A DNA stretch of 22,187 nucleotides, taken from NCBI GenBank assembly GCA_023489375.1, contig JAMDCX010000053.1, forward strand, positions 1 through 22,187, written 5' to 3'. Origin of the DNA: Planctomycetota bacterium (GTDB lineage Bacteria; Planctomycetota; Phycisphaerae; WQYP01). Below the pieces are notes generated by a model. The model was given only the letters and a program-made list of their open reading frames with translations. It made no database searches and had not been told where the DNA came from. This document shows positions 15,573 through 22,187 of the stretch, piece after piece (the stretch's first letter is position 1; each line of letters begins with the position of its first letter). A program made the translations under genes and the position numbers.

Positions 15573-15929
15573 ATGTCTTATGAAGACAAAGTTATCACAT
15601 GCGTCGACTGTGGCGCGGAATTCACGTTCACTGCGGATGAACAACAGCGGTTCGCCGAACGTGGATTTACAAATGAACCCAAACGCTGCAAAACCTGTCG
15701 CGATGCGCGGAAAGCCCAACAGGGTGATTCGGGCGGTCGCGGCGGAAGCCGTAGTTTCTCTTCTCGTTCCGGGGGTGGTGGCCGTGGTGGTTCTTCCTCC
15801 GGACCCCGTCAAATGTACCCTGCGACCTGCGCGTCGTGCGGACAACCGACGGAAGTTCCTTTCAAACCCTCTGGAAATCGTCCGGTATATTGCCGCGATT
15901 GTTTCCAAGCGCAGAAGAGCGGACGCTGA
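15573..15929 (+). CDS. Small zinc-ribbon protein with Gly/Arg/Ser linker and CxxC-x17-CxxC domain
   Basis: The 118-residue protein has two four-cysteine modules. The first, residues about 10-43, is CVDC...CKTCR, the pattern of the probable zinc-ribbon domain near ITCVDCGAEFTFTADEQQ. A linker of about 30 residues rich in Gly, Arg and Ser follows, resembling RGG nucleic-acid-binding tails. The second, CASC-(17)-CRDC, matches the CxxC-x17-CxxC domain. It is probably a cytoplasmic zinc protein, possibly RNA- or DNA-binding; that role is inference. The start at 15573 is set by GGGAG 7 nt upstream and by the conserved N-terminus, although the frame is open further upstream. It is a single-gene unit with its own promoter and terminator. 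Confidence 0.85.
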   Translation: MSYEDKVITCVDCGAEFTFTADEQQRFAERGFTNEPKRCKTCRDARKAQQGDSGGRGGSRSFSSRSGGGGRGGSSSGPRQMYPATCASCGQPTEVPFKPSGNRPVYCRDCFQAQKSGR

Positions 15930-15943
15930 GGCGTCCGTTTTTT
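15920..15943 (+). terminator. Rho-independent terminator overlapping the zinc-ribbon stop codon
   Basis: CGGACGC (15920-15926) pairs with GCGTCCG (15931-15937) around TGAG, followed by TTTTTT. The stop codon TGA (15927-15929) lies in the loop. Confidence 0.85.
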
Positions 15944-16087
15944 CCGAGCGTTACATTTTCTGGGCGCTTGGTTGCCGTGTAACTTCATTGTTGTACGGCC
16001 TATATTAAAGGCGAAGCGTGTTCGCCATCGATGAGCGCATGATCCAGCCATATAATGTGGCGGATTACGCTAAAGAACCACAGGCAA

Positions 16088-16121
16088 ACGGGCCGGTTGC
16101 AAAACCGGCCCGTGTTCTTTT
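16088..16121. terminator. Strong hairpin between convergent genes
   Basis: ACGGGCCGGTT pairs with AACCGGCCCGT over 11 bp around GCAA, followed on the plus strand by GTTCTTTT. It lies between the plus-strand zinc-ribbon gene, which already has a terminator, and the end of the minus-strand gene at 16242, so it may end minus-strand transcripts or an unannotated small RNA. The rest of this 312-bp gap shows no gene. Confidence 0.5.
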
Positions 16122-16241
16122 ACGCGCGGGACAATAACTCACCACCAGTGTGACCGAAAATTCCTTGATGACGCTCCTGCGTGAATGGTGACCTCTTTTC
16201 CTTAATAGCTTTTTCGGGTGCCCCGATCGTGAGAATTGTTA

Positions 16242-17750
16242 TCAGAAACTCCCCGGTTTGTAGCGTAGAATACGAAAAAGAATGGTGGCGCGATCTGCCG
16301 TCGGCAACTTCGGTTTAGCCAATGTGTACCAATACGCCGCACGTTTGAGCAGATTGTACCTTTCCAAACTCTCATGTTGCTGTGCGAGTCGCCACCAGGC
16401 GTCCCCCACGGCCTTACAGCCCAGGGGCGTGGTGGGTGCGGCCCGGTCCAGACGCGCCGCTTTCGCCAGAGCTGGTGAGGCGCTGTGCACTAAAAAGGAC
16501 AAGCCGATTTTTTTCCAGCGGCCCTCCACCAGACAATAAAATTCTCCAAGGACTTGATTGGCTTTGGGATTAGCGCGGCCCTCCGTCATCTGTGCCATGG
16601 CGATCTGATAACGTCGACGTTGCCTGATAAGCTGCGCCAGTGCGGCCTTCCAAGTCACCACATTATTGCGAAACCAGGTATAGCCATGGCGCAGCAGTCG
16701 ACGGTCGCCACGGATGGCGAGCTGAAGTAAATCCACCGTCTGATGATAGTGTCCTTGTGCCAGCAGAGTCAGGGTGCTGGTCCCCGCGCCATACGTGCCG
16801 CTGTCGTAATCAAATTCACCCTGCTTGAGCAATGCGTCGGCCAGGGCATAATTGGAACATTTTCTACGCAACTTCCAGAACAAGTCTCCCATTTGAAAAC
16901 GGGTGGCGCAGGGAAGAGCATTAAAGTTTTTGGTTAACAATTTGCCGAGTTTTGCCAAGGTGTCATTATTACTTCGAGCCAGATAGGGACCCACTTTATC
17001 TCCTTTTTCCCCGTTGGCCAGCAGATACAAGCCCACCGTTTGATTGGCGCGGCTGTTGGCGGGATTGGCACGCAGTGTCGTCAGCGCCTGTTGGTATTGC
17101 TTCTGCAATTGCGCCAAACCATGCGCCATGCGAAAAACTTTTCCGGCGGCGATAAAGCCCGGATGATCCGCGATTCTTTGCGCGGCGAGACCGGAAATAT
17201 CCGCCAGTTGCGCCGCAGAATGATAATGCTGCTCCTTCATCGCCGCTTTAGCCGCGTAAAGCGTGGATTGTTCCAATTCCTGCTCCTGCCAGCGGGTCAC
17301 ATTCATATTATGAATCATGACTTGTGCGGACTTTACCAGCAGGGCATACCCGTTAACACGGTAATGGGCATCCAAATACTGCGCCGCCAGTCTGGCCATA
17401 TACGCGGCGGTGGTGCGGGTAGTTAACGTAAGTTGCAGCTGCATGGCGACGTAACAGCGCACCGGATATTGCTGGACATTGTCAAATTTACTCCACAGCG
17501 TCTGAATAAATGGCCCGATGGTGGTGTTATTCAGGGCATGATATTTTCGTGTAAATAACTGCTGAATCTTCCGTCGTGCCTCCGCCTGATCGGCGGACGG
17601 AGGTATAGGAAGACGCGTATCTTTTTTCGGGGTCAATCCCGGCGGCACGGGTACTGCAGCCGCGCAGCTCGGATTGCCACAGTGCTGGCTTAAAGAGGCC
17701 AGCATGATCGCCATCGCAAGTCCATAAAATTTCCCTGATTTACCGGCCAT
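16242..17750 (-). CDS. Large exported planctomycete protein of unknown function, with a tail repeat
   Basis: The 502-residue protein begins with a signal peptide (basic start, hydrophobic core about residues 7-20, AAA-V cleavage near 32). The body is helical and rich in Ala, Leu, Gln and Tyr, suggestive of TPR-like helical repeats. Two segments, about 225-270 (RANPANSRANQTVGLYLLANGEKGDKVGPYLA) and about 390-490 (NPKANQVLGEFYCLVEGRWKKIGLSFLV, then VGDAWWRLA and LLKRAAYWYTLAKP), follow a pattern I recognise from many planctomycete proteins, often at the end of larger exported proteins. I chose the ATG at 17750, preceded by AAAGG; a GTG at 17774 sits directly on an AGGAG. An 8-codon ORF (17740-17766) with a good ribosome-binding site overlaps the start. 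Confidence 0.78.
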   Translation of the reverse strand: MAGKSGKFYGLAMAIMLASLSQHCGNPSCAAAVPVPPGLTPKKDTRLPIPPSADQAEARRKIQQLFTRKYHALNNTTIGPFIQTLWSKFDNVQQYPVRCYVAMQLQLTLTTRTTAAYMARLAAQYLDAHYRVNGYALLVKSAQVMIHNMNVTRWQEQELEQSTLYAAKAAMKEQHYHSAAQLADISGLAAQRIADHPGFIAAGKVFRMAHGLAQLQKQYQQALTTLRANPANSRANQTVGLYLLANGEKGDKVGPYLARSNNDTLAKLGKLLTKNFNALPCATRFQMGDLFWKLRRKCSNYALADALLKQGEFDYDSGTYGAGTSTLTLLAQGHYHQTVDLLQLAIRGDRRLLRHGYTWFRNNVVTWKAALAQLIRQRRRYQIAMAQMTEGRANPKANQVLGEFYCLVEGRWKKIGLSFLVHSASPALAKAARLDRAAPTTPLGCKAVGDAWWRLAQQHESLERYNLLKRAAYWYTLAKPKLPTADRATILFRILRYKPGSF

Positions 17751-17847
17751 AACCCAGCCTTTCCATTTGTACACTCCTGTGAATAGTAACGCCGAATACT
17801 GGTATTTATTTTATCTATGCGGCCTCCCGAAGGCTATCGCAACGGCG

Positions 17848-18057
17848 GTGGGTGTAACCACATTTTTTTTGGCAATTCTTTATCTCACCATTATTTTCGC
17901 AGCCCGGCACCGCCAATTCCCATGTCAGTCGTGTGGCCTTGGCCGCGCGTTAACCTGGAAATCTCATCCCCGCCAGAAAATATGGCCGCACCTGAAAGGT
18001 TACTGTGTCGGACACGAATGGTGGCCGAACGACAATCATCAGCGTATTATTAAATAA
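17848..18057 (+). CDS. Possible small membrane protein with a Cys cluster, coupled to the MBL hydrolase
   Basis: From a GTG at 17848 the product is 69 residues, with one transmembrane helix (VTTFFLAILYLTIIFAA) and then CQSCG and a later CVGHEWW. Its TAA overlaps the ATG of the next gene by one base (TAATG), a typical coupling arrangement; that next gene has no ribosome-binding site of its own. The frame is open back to 17767, so the start is uncertain (a GTG at 17779 is another choice). I recognise no family. The competing frame over the same bases looks like noise. Confidence 0.4.
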   Translation: MGVTTFFLAILYLTIIFAARHRQFPCQSCGLGRALTWKSHPRQKIWPHLKGYCVGHEWWPNDNHQRIIK

Positions 18058-18686
18058 TGAAAATACATACCAATACCGGTGGACTTGCGGTAACCAACGC
18101 CTACCTGATTGTTGATGAAACCACGGGAATGGCGGCTCTTATTGACGCGCCGCACAATACGACCGCTCCCTTGATGAACGTGGCTAAACACAATAACTGG
18201 ACCATCCAATATCTGCTATTAACCCATGGCCATTGGGATCACATCAGTGATCATAAAGTCGTCACGGATCAGTATCCACAGGCACAAATTCTTATTCACC
18301 ATCTGGACGAACCCCAACTTTTGACCCCCGGCAGCCTGTTTTTCCAGCTGCCTTATAAAATTCCGCCGCGAAAAGCGGATGGATATCTGGAAGATGGCCA
18401 GATGGTACACATTGGAAACCTGGAATTTACAGTTATGTTTACACCGGGGCATTCTCCGGGGCATGTGGTATTGTATTGCCCCGCGGAATCGTTGTTGATA
18501 TCCGGGGACCTGCTGTTTGCCGGAACCGTTGGCCGAACGGACTTGCCCGATTCCAATCCGGACGATATGCGGCAATCGCTGCTGCGTGTGGCGGAGCTGC
18601 CCGATACAACCGACGTCCGTCCGGGCCACGGACCACCGACTACAATAGGCGCGGAAAAAATATCCAACCCCTTTTTTAACTTTTAA
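18057..18686 (+). CDS. Glyoxalase-II-like metallo-beta-lactamase-fold hydrolase
   Basis: The 209-residue protein has all ligand motifs of the glyoxalase II/YcbL type: TNAYLIVDE near the N-terminus, LLLTHGHWDH (about 54-63), TPGHSPGHVVLY (about 128-139), ISGDLLFAGTVGRTDLP (about 149-165) and VRPGHGPPTTIGAEKISNPF near the end. It probably hydrolyses a thioester such as S-lactoylglutathione or a related thiol adduct in the cytoplasm; the substrate is inferred. It is short, as in the YcbL type, lacking the C-terminal helical domain of classical glyoxalase II. The start has no Shine-Dalgarno sequence; coupling to the overlapping small ORF upstream may explain this. Confidence 0.9.
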   Translation: MKIHTNTGGLAVTNAYLIVDETTGMAALIDAPHNTTAPLMNVAKHNNWTIQYLLLTHGHWDHISDHKVVTDQYPQAQILIHHLDEPQLLTPGSLFFQLPYKIPPRKADGYLEDGQMVHIGNLEFTVMFTPGHSPGHVVLYCPAESLLISGDLLFAGTVGRTDLPDSNPDDMRQSLLRVAELPDTTDVRPGHGPPTTIGAEKISNPFFNF

Positions 18687-18785
18687 CCACGGTTTTGAAC
18701 ACCTGCCGCCGTCGATGCGCTCTCATGGCGAGGGAGTTGTGAAGACTGTGGCTGGGCGGATGAAAAATTTGGGGTTCAAAATATT

Positions 18786-19117
18786 GTAACTGTTTACGGC
18801 CCGCCACCAATATCGCCCGCCCTGCGGCCGCGATGCAATGAGTAATGAGACGGCCTGGCGGCATTAATGAGACGTTGCGTTGCGCTCCACTTAAAAGCGT
18901 CGGAGTAGCAATGGTTTTTTGTTCGTTGTTCATTGATTATTATCCCACAGCGGCACATAAATGTGCCGGCCAACTTTTTCCAGTGGGATAAACCCACTGG
19001 CTCGCATTTTCCTCGTCTCTTGTCCTATATACTAAATACTAAATACTACTCATTACTCATTGTTTATAACTCACTTGCATTATGATTTATCACGATTATG
19101 GCCCCGTGAACGGTTAC
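18786..19117 (+). repeat. Structured non-coding repeat, copy 2, with transposon-like ends
   Basis: It begins with GTAACTGTTTACGG and ends with CCGTGAACGGTTAC, inverted repeats that match at 12 of 14 bases and resemble the ends of the MITE at 14905. The 8-bp flanks are not identical, so the insertion is old or not proven. Inside are the arm CAATGAGTAATGAG (18836-18849) paired perfectly over 14 bp with 19049-19062, the hairpin GGCACAT-AA-ATGTGCC (18952-18967), the hairpin CCAGTGGG-ATAAA-CCCACTGG (18980-19000) and a heptamer array (19024-19072). Compared with copy 1, one base pair in the second hairpin changes on both sides. Confidence 0.8.
19024..19072. repeat. Heptamer array inside repeat copy 2
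   Basis: Seven 7-bp units: CCTATAT, ACTAAAT, ACTAAAT, ACTACTC, ATTACTC, ATTGTTT, ATAACTC. It occupies the same place as the array at 11427-11482 in copy 1 but has different unit sequences. Confidence 0.65.
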
Positions 19118-19189
19118 AATAAAATCATGACTGTTGACCATACAGGTTGGCCCAAGACTTAATTATCCGATATCGCATCGGAATCACTA

Positions 19190-19218
19190 TTGACATTTAC
19201 CGCAGTACCGGTTATAAG
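19190..19218 (+). promoter_or_regulatory. Strong sigma70-type promoter for leuA
   Basis: TTGACA (19190-19195), a 17-bp spacer and TATAAG (19213-19218) are nearly consensus. Transcription would start about 30 nt before the leader peptide. Confidence 0.8.
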
Positions 19219-19253
19219 ATAATTTGTTATGAGAAGCTCTAAAGAGTTTTAAT

Positions 19254-19319
19254 ATGGTAGTGAATATAAATAACCTGTTGGTTCTGGCACTAAGCGGAGG
19301 ATATACCGGTCGCTCCTAG
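19254..19319 (+). CDS. leuA leader peptide (attenuation control)
   Basis: This 21-codon ORF has AAAGAG 7 nt before its ATG and runs of leucine codons: the peptide contains LLVLAL (CTG TTG GTT CTG GCA CTA, 19275-19292), four Leu in six residues. Its TAG (19317-19319) overlaps the left arm of the proposed antiterminator. With the terminator downstream it forms a leucine-sensing attenuator in front of leuA: a ribosome stalled at Leu codons frees AGGGTT to pair with AACCCT and prevents termination. A shorter 7-codon ORF at 19229 precedes it. Confidence 0.75.
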   Translation: MVVNINNLLVLALSGGYTGRS

Positions 19320-19345
19320 GGTTGTTTTTTACATGGAAAATTTGG

Positions 19346-19379
19346 AAAACCCTGTGAGCGCCGCTCGCGGGGTTTTTTT
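19346..19379 (+). terminator. leuA attenuator terminator
   Basis: AAAACCC (19346-19352) and GTGAGCG pair with CTCGC-GGGGTTTT, giving a stem of about 13 bp with loop CGCCG, followed by TTTTTTT (19373-19379). It lies about 40 bp before leuA. Its left arm AACCCT (19348-19353) can instead pair with AGGGTT (19318-19323), an antiterminator. Confidence 0.8.
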
Positions 19380-19418
19380 ATGGCATCATGGTAAACTTAT
19401 TTTTCAGGAGAACTATTC

Positions 19419-21011
19419 ATGGACACACCCGACACTCAATACAATTCATCCCGTGACACGCCTGCGTATCCGCGTGTGATGATTTTTGACACCACGCTGC
19501 GTGACGGCGAGCAATCGCCGGGGGCGTCATTAAATCTTCCAGAGAAACTGGAAATCGCCCATGCCCTGGAAAATTTGGGAGTGGATATTATTGAGGCGGG
19601 CTTTCCCATTACCAGCCCGGGTGATTTTGAAGCGGTTCACGCTGTAGCCGCGGAGATCACCAACTCCACGGTTGCGGGTTTGGCGCGCTGCACCGAGCGT
19701 GACGTGCGCCGCGCCGGCGAGGCCGTGGGTAAAGCCGCCCGGGGGCGGATTCACATTTTCCTCGCTACCAGCAAGATTCACCGTGAGTTCAAACTTAAGA
19801 AGGCCAAAGAGGAAATTATCCGGCTGACTGTAGAAAATGTGAAATTGGCCAGAGAATATGTCGCGGATGTGGAATTCTCTCCGGAAGATGCCAGTCGGAC
19901 GGAGTTGGATTATCTGGCGGAAGTGGTTCATGCCGCCATTGAGGCAGGCGCCACCACCATCAACTGTCCAGACACGGTGGGGAATGCGACACCCAGTGAA
20001 TATCGGGCCATGTTTGAATATCTGCTCCAGCATGTACCGGGTGCCAAGAATGTTATTTTCAGTTCCCATTGCCATAATGATCTGGGCTTGGCGGTGGCCA
20101 ATTCTCTCTCCGCCGTCCTGGGCGGAGCACGCCAGGTTGAATGTACCATTAATGGCATCGGAGAACGGGCGGGCAACGCCGCGTTGGAAGAGATCGTCAT
20201 GGCCATGCGCACGCGGCCGGATCAGTTTCCCTTCAGCACGCGCATTAACTCCCGCCGTCTGGTACCCTGTTCGCGCCTGGTCAGTACGTTGACCGGCCTG
20301 CATGTGCAGCGCAACAAGGCTATTGTGGGAGAAAATGCCTTTGCTCATGAGGCGGGTATTCATCAGGATGGGATACTCAAGGAACGCAGCACTTACGAAA
20401 TCATAGTTCCGGAAGATGTGGGCTGGGTACAGAATAAACTGGTGCTCGGAAAACACAGTGGTCGCCACGCCTTTCGTCAGCGGTTGGAGGAATTAGGGCA
20501 TCACCTTGATGAGGCCATGCTGGATCGCGCCTTTGAGGCTTTTAAGGCGCTCGGCGATAAGAAAAAAGAAATCTATGATGAAGACCTCGAAGCGCTCATG
20601 GATGAACAACTCAAGACGGATCGGCAGTTATTTCAACTCAAAAATCTCCAGGTGATGGCCGGTACCTATGGTGTCGCCACCGCGACGGTGACACTGTTGG
20701 ACAGCACCGGTGTGGAGATCACCGATGCCGCCATCGGAGATGGGCCGGTGGATGCCATGTTCGCCGCCATTCAGCGCTTGACCAGAATCAGTGCGCAGTT
20801 GGACTCATTCCAGGTGCGCAGCATTACCGGCGGACGCGAGGCGCAGGGTGAAGTTACGGTTGAACTCACGCACCATAATCATAAAGTCCGCGGTCGCGGC
20901 TTCAGCACGGATATTCTGGAAGCCTCGGCCAAGGCTTATCTGACCGCGATCAACCGCATCCGCACGATCACGCAGCGCACGGTCGGACAGGCCTCGCCGC
21001 TGGACGCGTAA
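19419..21011 (+). CDS. leuA: 2-isopropylmalate synthase
   Basis: LeuA condenses acetyl-CoA with 2-oxoisovalerate, the first committed step of leucine synthesis. Visible are the HMGL-like TIM barrel with FDTTLRDGEQSPG (23-35), EAGFP, the metal-binding HCHNDLG (about 217-223), the signature GIGERAGNAALEE (about 245-257), then FAHEAGIHQDGI and LGKHSGRHAF, and a C-terminal allosteric LeuA-dimer domain (about 400-520) for leucine feedback. The 530-residue length is that of full LeuA. AGGAG lies 8 nt before the ATG. Regulation is by a leucine attenuator in the 200-nt leader, in addition to probable feedback inhibition. No leuB, leuC or leuD gene is nearby. Confidence 0.97.
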   Translation: MDTPDTQYNSSRDTPAYPRVMIFDTTLRDGEQSPGASLNLPEKLEIAHALENLGVDIIEAGFPITSPGDFEAVHAVAAEITNSTVAGLARCTERDVRRAGEAVGKAARGRIHIFLATSKIHREFKLKKAKEEIIRLTVENVKLAREYVADVEFSPEDASRTELDYLAEVVHAAIEAGATTINCPDTVGNATPSEYRAMFEYLLQHVPGAKNVIFSSHCHNDLGLAVANSLSAVLGGARQVECTINGIGERAGNAALEEIVMAMRTRPDQFPFSTRINSRRLVPCSRLVSTLTGLHVQRNKAIVGENAFAHEAGIHQDGILKERSTYEIIVPEDVGWVQNKLVLGKHSGRHAFRQRLEELGHHLDEAMLDRAFEAFKALGDKKKEIYDEDLEALMDEQLKTDRQLFQLKNLQVMAGTYGVATATVTLLDSTGVEITDAAIGDGPVDAMFAAIQRLTRISAQLDSFQVRSITGGREAQGEVTVELTHHNHKVRGRGFSTDILEASAKAYLTAINRIRTITQRTVGQASPLDA

Positions 21012-21474
21012 AAATAACGCGCACGACCGTTACGCCGACCAGTTCAATATGATCGCTCGACGAAGGCCGTATCTGATCCTGATGGCGCTAATGTCTAATC
21101 CGGAGTTCAGGCACGAAAATGTCATTATCGAGTTAGAAAATCCCTAATGGTACTGCATATAATGTGCGTACAGGGTAGTTTGTCGATGTAAAGTATTCTC
21201 ATGTGGATGATGCAAATTTCCTTGATTTTTGAGGTGGTCTGTTTTCAGTGCTGGGAAGTCGAAAATTAATTTAATCATTATGGCAAAAAGATTTATCATA
21301 TTTTCCGGCCAATCTCCGATTTAGTGGTCTTCTTGTTGATTGGTTAACCACGACGAGAATGACCAAAATATAATCCACCTTATTGGGGGCAAGGTAACAA
21401 ACTTGTGACATGCCACACGGCAATACGGCTATACTCCGCTGAAATAGATGCGGACGGTTTGGGAAATCTTAAGG
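21012..21474. other. Non-coding region upstream of the GH76-like gene
   Basis: I see no gene, RNA or repeat in these 463 bp. Only a possible -10, TATACT at 21430-21435, precedes the next gene; the -35 is not clear. The short ORFs at 21500-21719 and 21743-22000 are shadows of the gene that follows. Confidence 0.5.
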
Positions 21475-22187
21475 ATGCAACGAACAGTAAAATCCGACAT
21501 TAGTACGGCTGTTGCTTCAACCAGGATCGATACATGGTTTTCCAGGTTTGTAGTAGGCGTCGTGTGCCTCGCCGCCTCCATGTTTTATCCCCATCAGGCC
21601 ATGGCTGCCAATCGTCGTATAGCATCTCCCCCGGCGTCAGTATATTTTTCCTGGGGCCGAACGGTGCTGCGCAATACGCTGACGGTATTTCAAAGGCCAA
21701 AGATGATTTATCTCTCTGAAAAGGCGGTGCTGTCGCTAAAGACTAAAAGTTACTGTGCCGGAAAGCATCCCGCCATCGCCTGGTCCCAATCCATGGAACT
21801 ATTAATGCTCGCGGAGGCGACACAATATCATGCGGCCTACGCCGGGATATTGCATAAGTTTGTCGGAACACTGAAACCATACTGGCGGGTGGGCCATGGC
21901 ATCGGCGGGTTTGATGTCCTGCCCGGCAAGGGGCCGCTGGATCGATATTATGATGACAACGGCTGGATGACATGGGGATTTTTACGCGCCTATGCCGCAA
22001 CAGACAAACGGCAATACCTGGCCATCGCCCGGCGTGATTTCAAGTTCATATTAAGTGGAGAATCCTCCGCGCTCGGCGGCGGCATATTCTGGCATGAACA
22101 GGCAAAAAAATCCAAAAATACCTGCTCCAATGGTCCGGCCATCATTGATGCCCTGAAACTCTACCGCATAACCCGACAACCCGCTAT
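21475..22187 (+). CDS. Exported glycoside hydrolase, GH76 (alpha-1,6-mannanase)-like, 3' end beyond window
   Basis: The frame is open from the ATG at 21475, preceded by TTAAGG, to the window edge (237 codons, no stop). Residues about 24-44 form a signal peptide ending in AMA-A. The visible part has the helical-repeat pattern of GH76 with the paired aspartates in YYDDNGWMTWGFLRAY (about 162-177), the usual catalytic Asp-Asp position, then YLAIARRDFKFILSG, LGGGIFWHE and KNTCSNGPAIIDALKLYR. GH76 enzymes cut alpha-1,6-mannan; the exact substrate is inferred. The start is set by the ribosome-binding site and the signal peptide. The C-terminal third is missing, cut by the window edge rather than by mutation. 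Confidence 0.85.
   Translation, partial: MQRTVKSDISTAVASTRIDTWFSRFVVGVVCLAASMFYPHQAMAANRRIASPPASVYFSWGRTVLRNTLTVFQRPKMIYLSEKAVLSLKTKSYCAGKHPAIAWSQSMELLMLAEATQYHAAYAGILHKFVGTLKPYWRVGHGIGGFDVLPGKGPLDRYYDDNGWMTWGFLRAYAATDKRQYLAIARRDFKFILSGESSALGGGIFWHEQAKKSKNTCSNGPAIIDALKLYRITRQPA

Larger units (their letters stand above)
18687..19189. other. Non-coding region between the MBL hydrolase and the leuA promoter
   Basis: No gene is visible. Nearly all of it is occupied by copy 2 of the structured repeat (18786-19117). The last 70 bp lead to the leuA promoter. Confidence 0.65.

Noticed and set aside
15264..15908. 214-codon antisense ORF over the zinc-ribbon gene
   Set aside because: It consists largely of Thr/Arg repeats mirroring the Gly/Ser/Arg linker on the plus strand.
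18778..19125. 8-bp target duplication around repeat copy 2
   Set aside because: The flanks AAAATATT and AATAAAAT are both AT-rich but not identical, so I do not count them as a duplication.
19225..19418. T-box riboswitch for leuA
   Set aside because: No T-box sequence or specifier-loop layout is seen; the leader-peptide attenuator explains the region better.
19530..20468. 312-codon antisense ORF inside leuA
   Set aside because: It is a reading-frame shadow of a well-supported gene, with no ribosome-binding site and low-similarity composition.

Overview
The window most likely comes from a planctomycete, probably class Phycisphaerae. I infer this from an antisense-strand protein of the planctomycete/verrucomicrobial TIGR04138 type, a large secreted protein with a tail familiar from planctomycetes, an esterase/beta-propeller fusion, and an mraZ-rsmH pair that is not followed by ftsL-ftsI-mur genes. 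GC content is moderate. Genes are spaced out, with long non-coding gaps that carry repeats and small mobile elements. I could run no database search, so family names rest on motifs I can read.

Layout. 1-520: mobile debris, namely the 5' part of a group II intron on the minus strand cut by the window edge, and a 165-bp hairpin MITE. 592-1567: two minus-strand genes, a small lipoprotein and a TIGR04138-type protein. 1938-7935: plus-strand housekeeping block with aspS, pyk, a lipoprotein overlapping pyk by 4 bp, a PilT-type ATPase and a metallo-beta-lactamase-fold protein that has lost most metal ligands. 8028-8111: tRNA-Leu(CAA). 8463-11154: a PmtA-like methyltransferase and an exported esterase fused to a beta-propeller. 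11155-12051: about 0.9 kb of non-coding repeats. 12052-14811: mraZ, rsmH and a double-LysM membrane protein. 14812-15572: non-coding, with a 122-bp MITE flanked by a perfect 8-bp target duplication. 15573-15929: a small zinc-ribbon protein with its own terminator. 16242-17750 (minus): a large exported protein of unknown role. 17848-18686: a possible small membrane protein coupled to an intact glyoxalase-II-like hydrolase. 18786-19117: second copy of the non-coding repeat. 19190-21011: a leucine attenuator and leuA. 21475-end: a truncated GH76-type glycoside hydrolase.

The most interesting content is non-coding. Two copies of a roughly 310-330-bp repeat (11184-11499 and 18786-19117), 7.6 kb apart and in the same orientation, share a set of stem-loops. 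One stem shows a G:C to A:T compensatory change between copies. Both copies contain heptamer arrays at the same places, with different heptamer sequences. Their ends resemble the GTAAC...GTTAC termini of the MITE at 14905-15026, which fits an IS66-like transposition signature. The leuA leader (Leu-rich peptide, antiterminator overlapping the peptide stop codon, terminator) is a complete ribosome-mediated attenuator readable from sequence alone.
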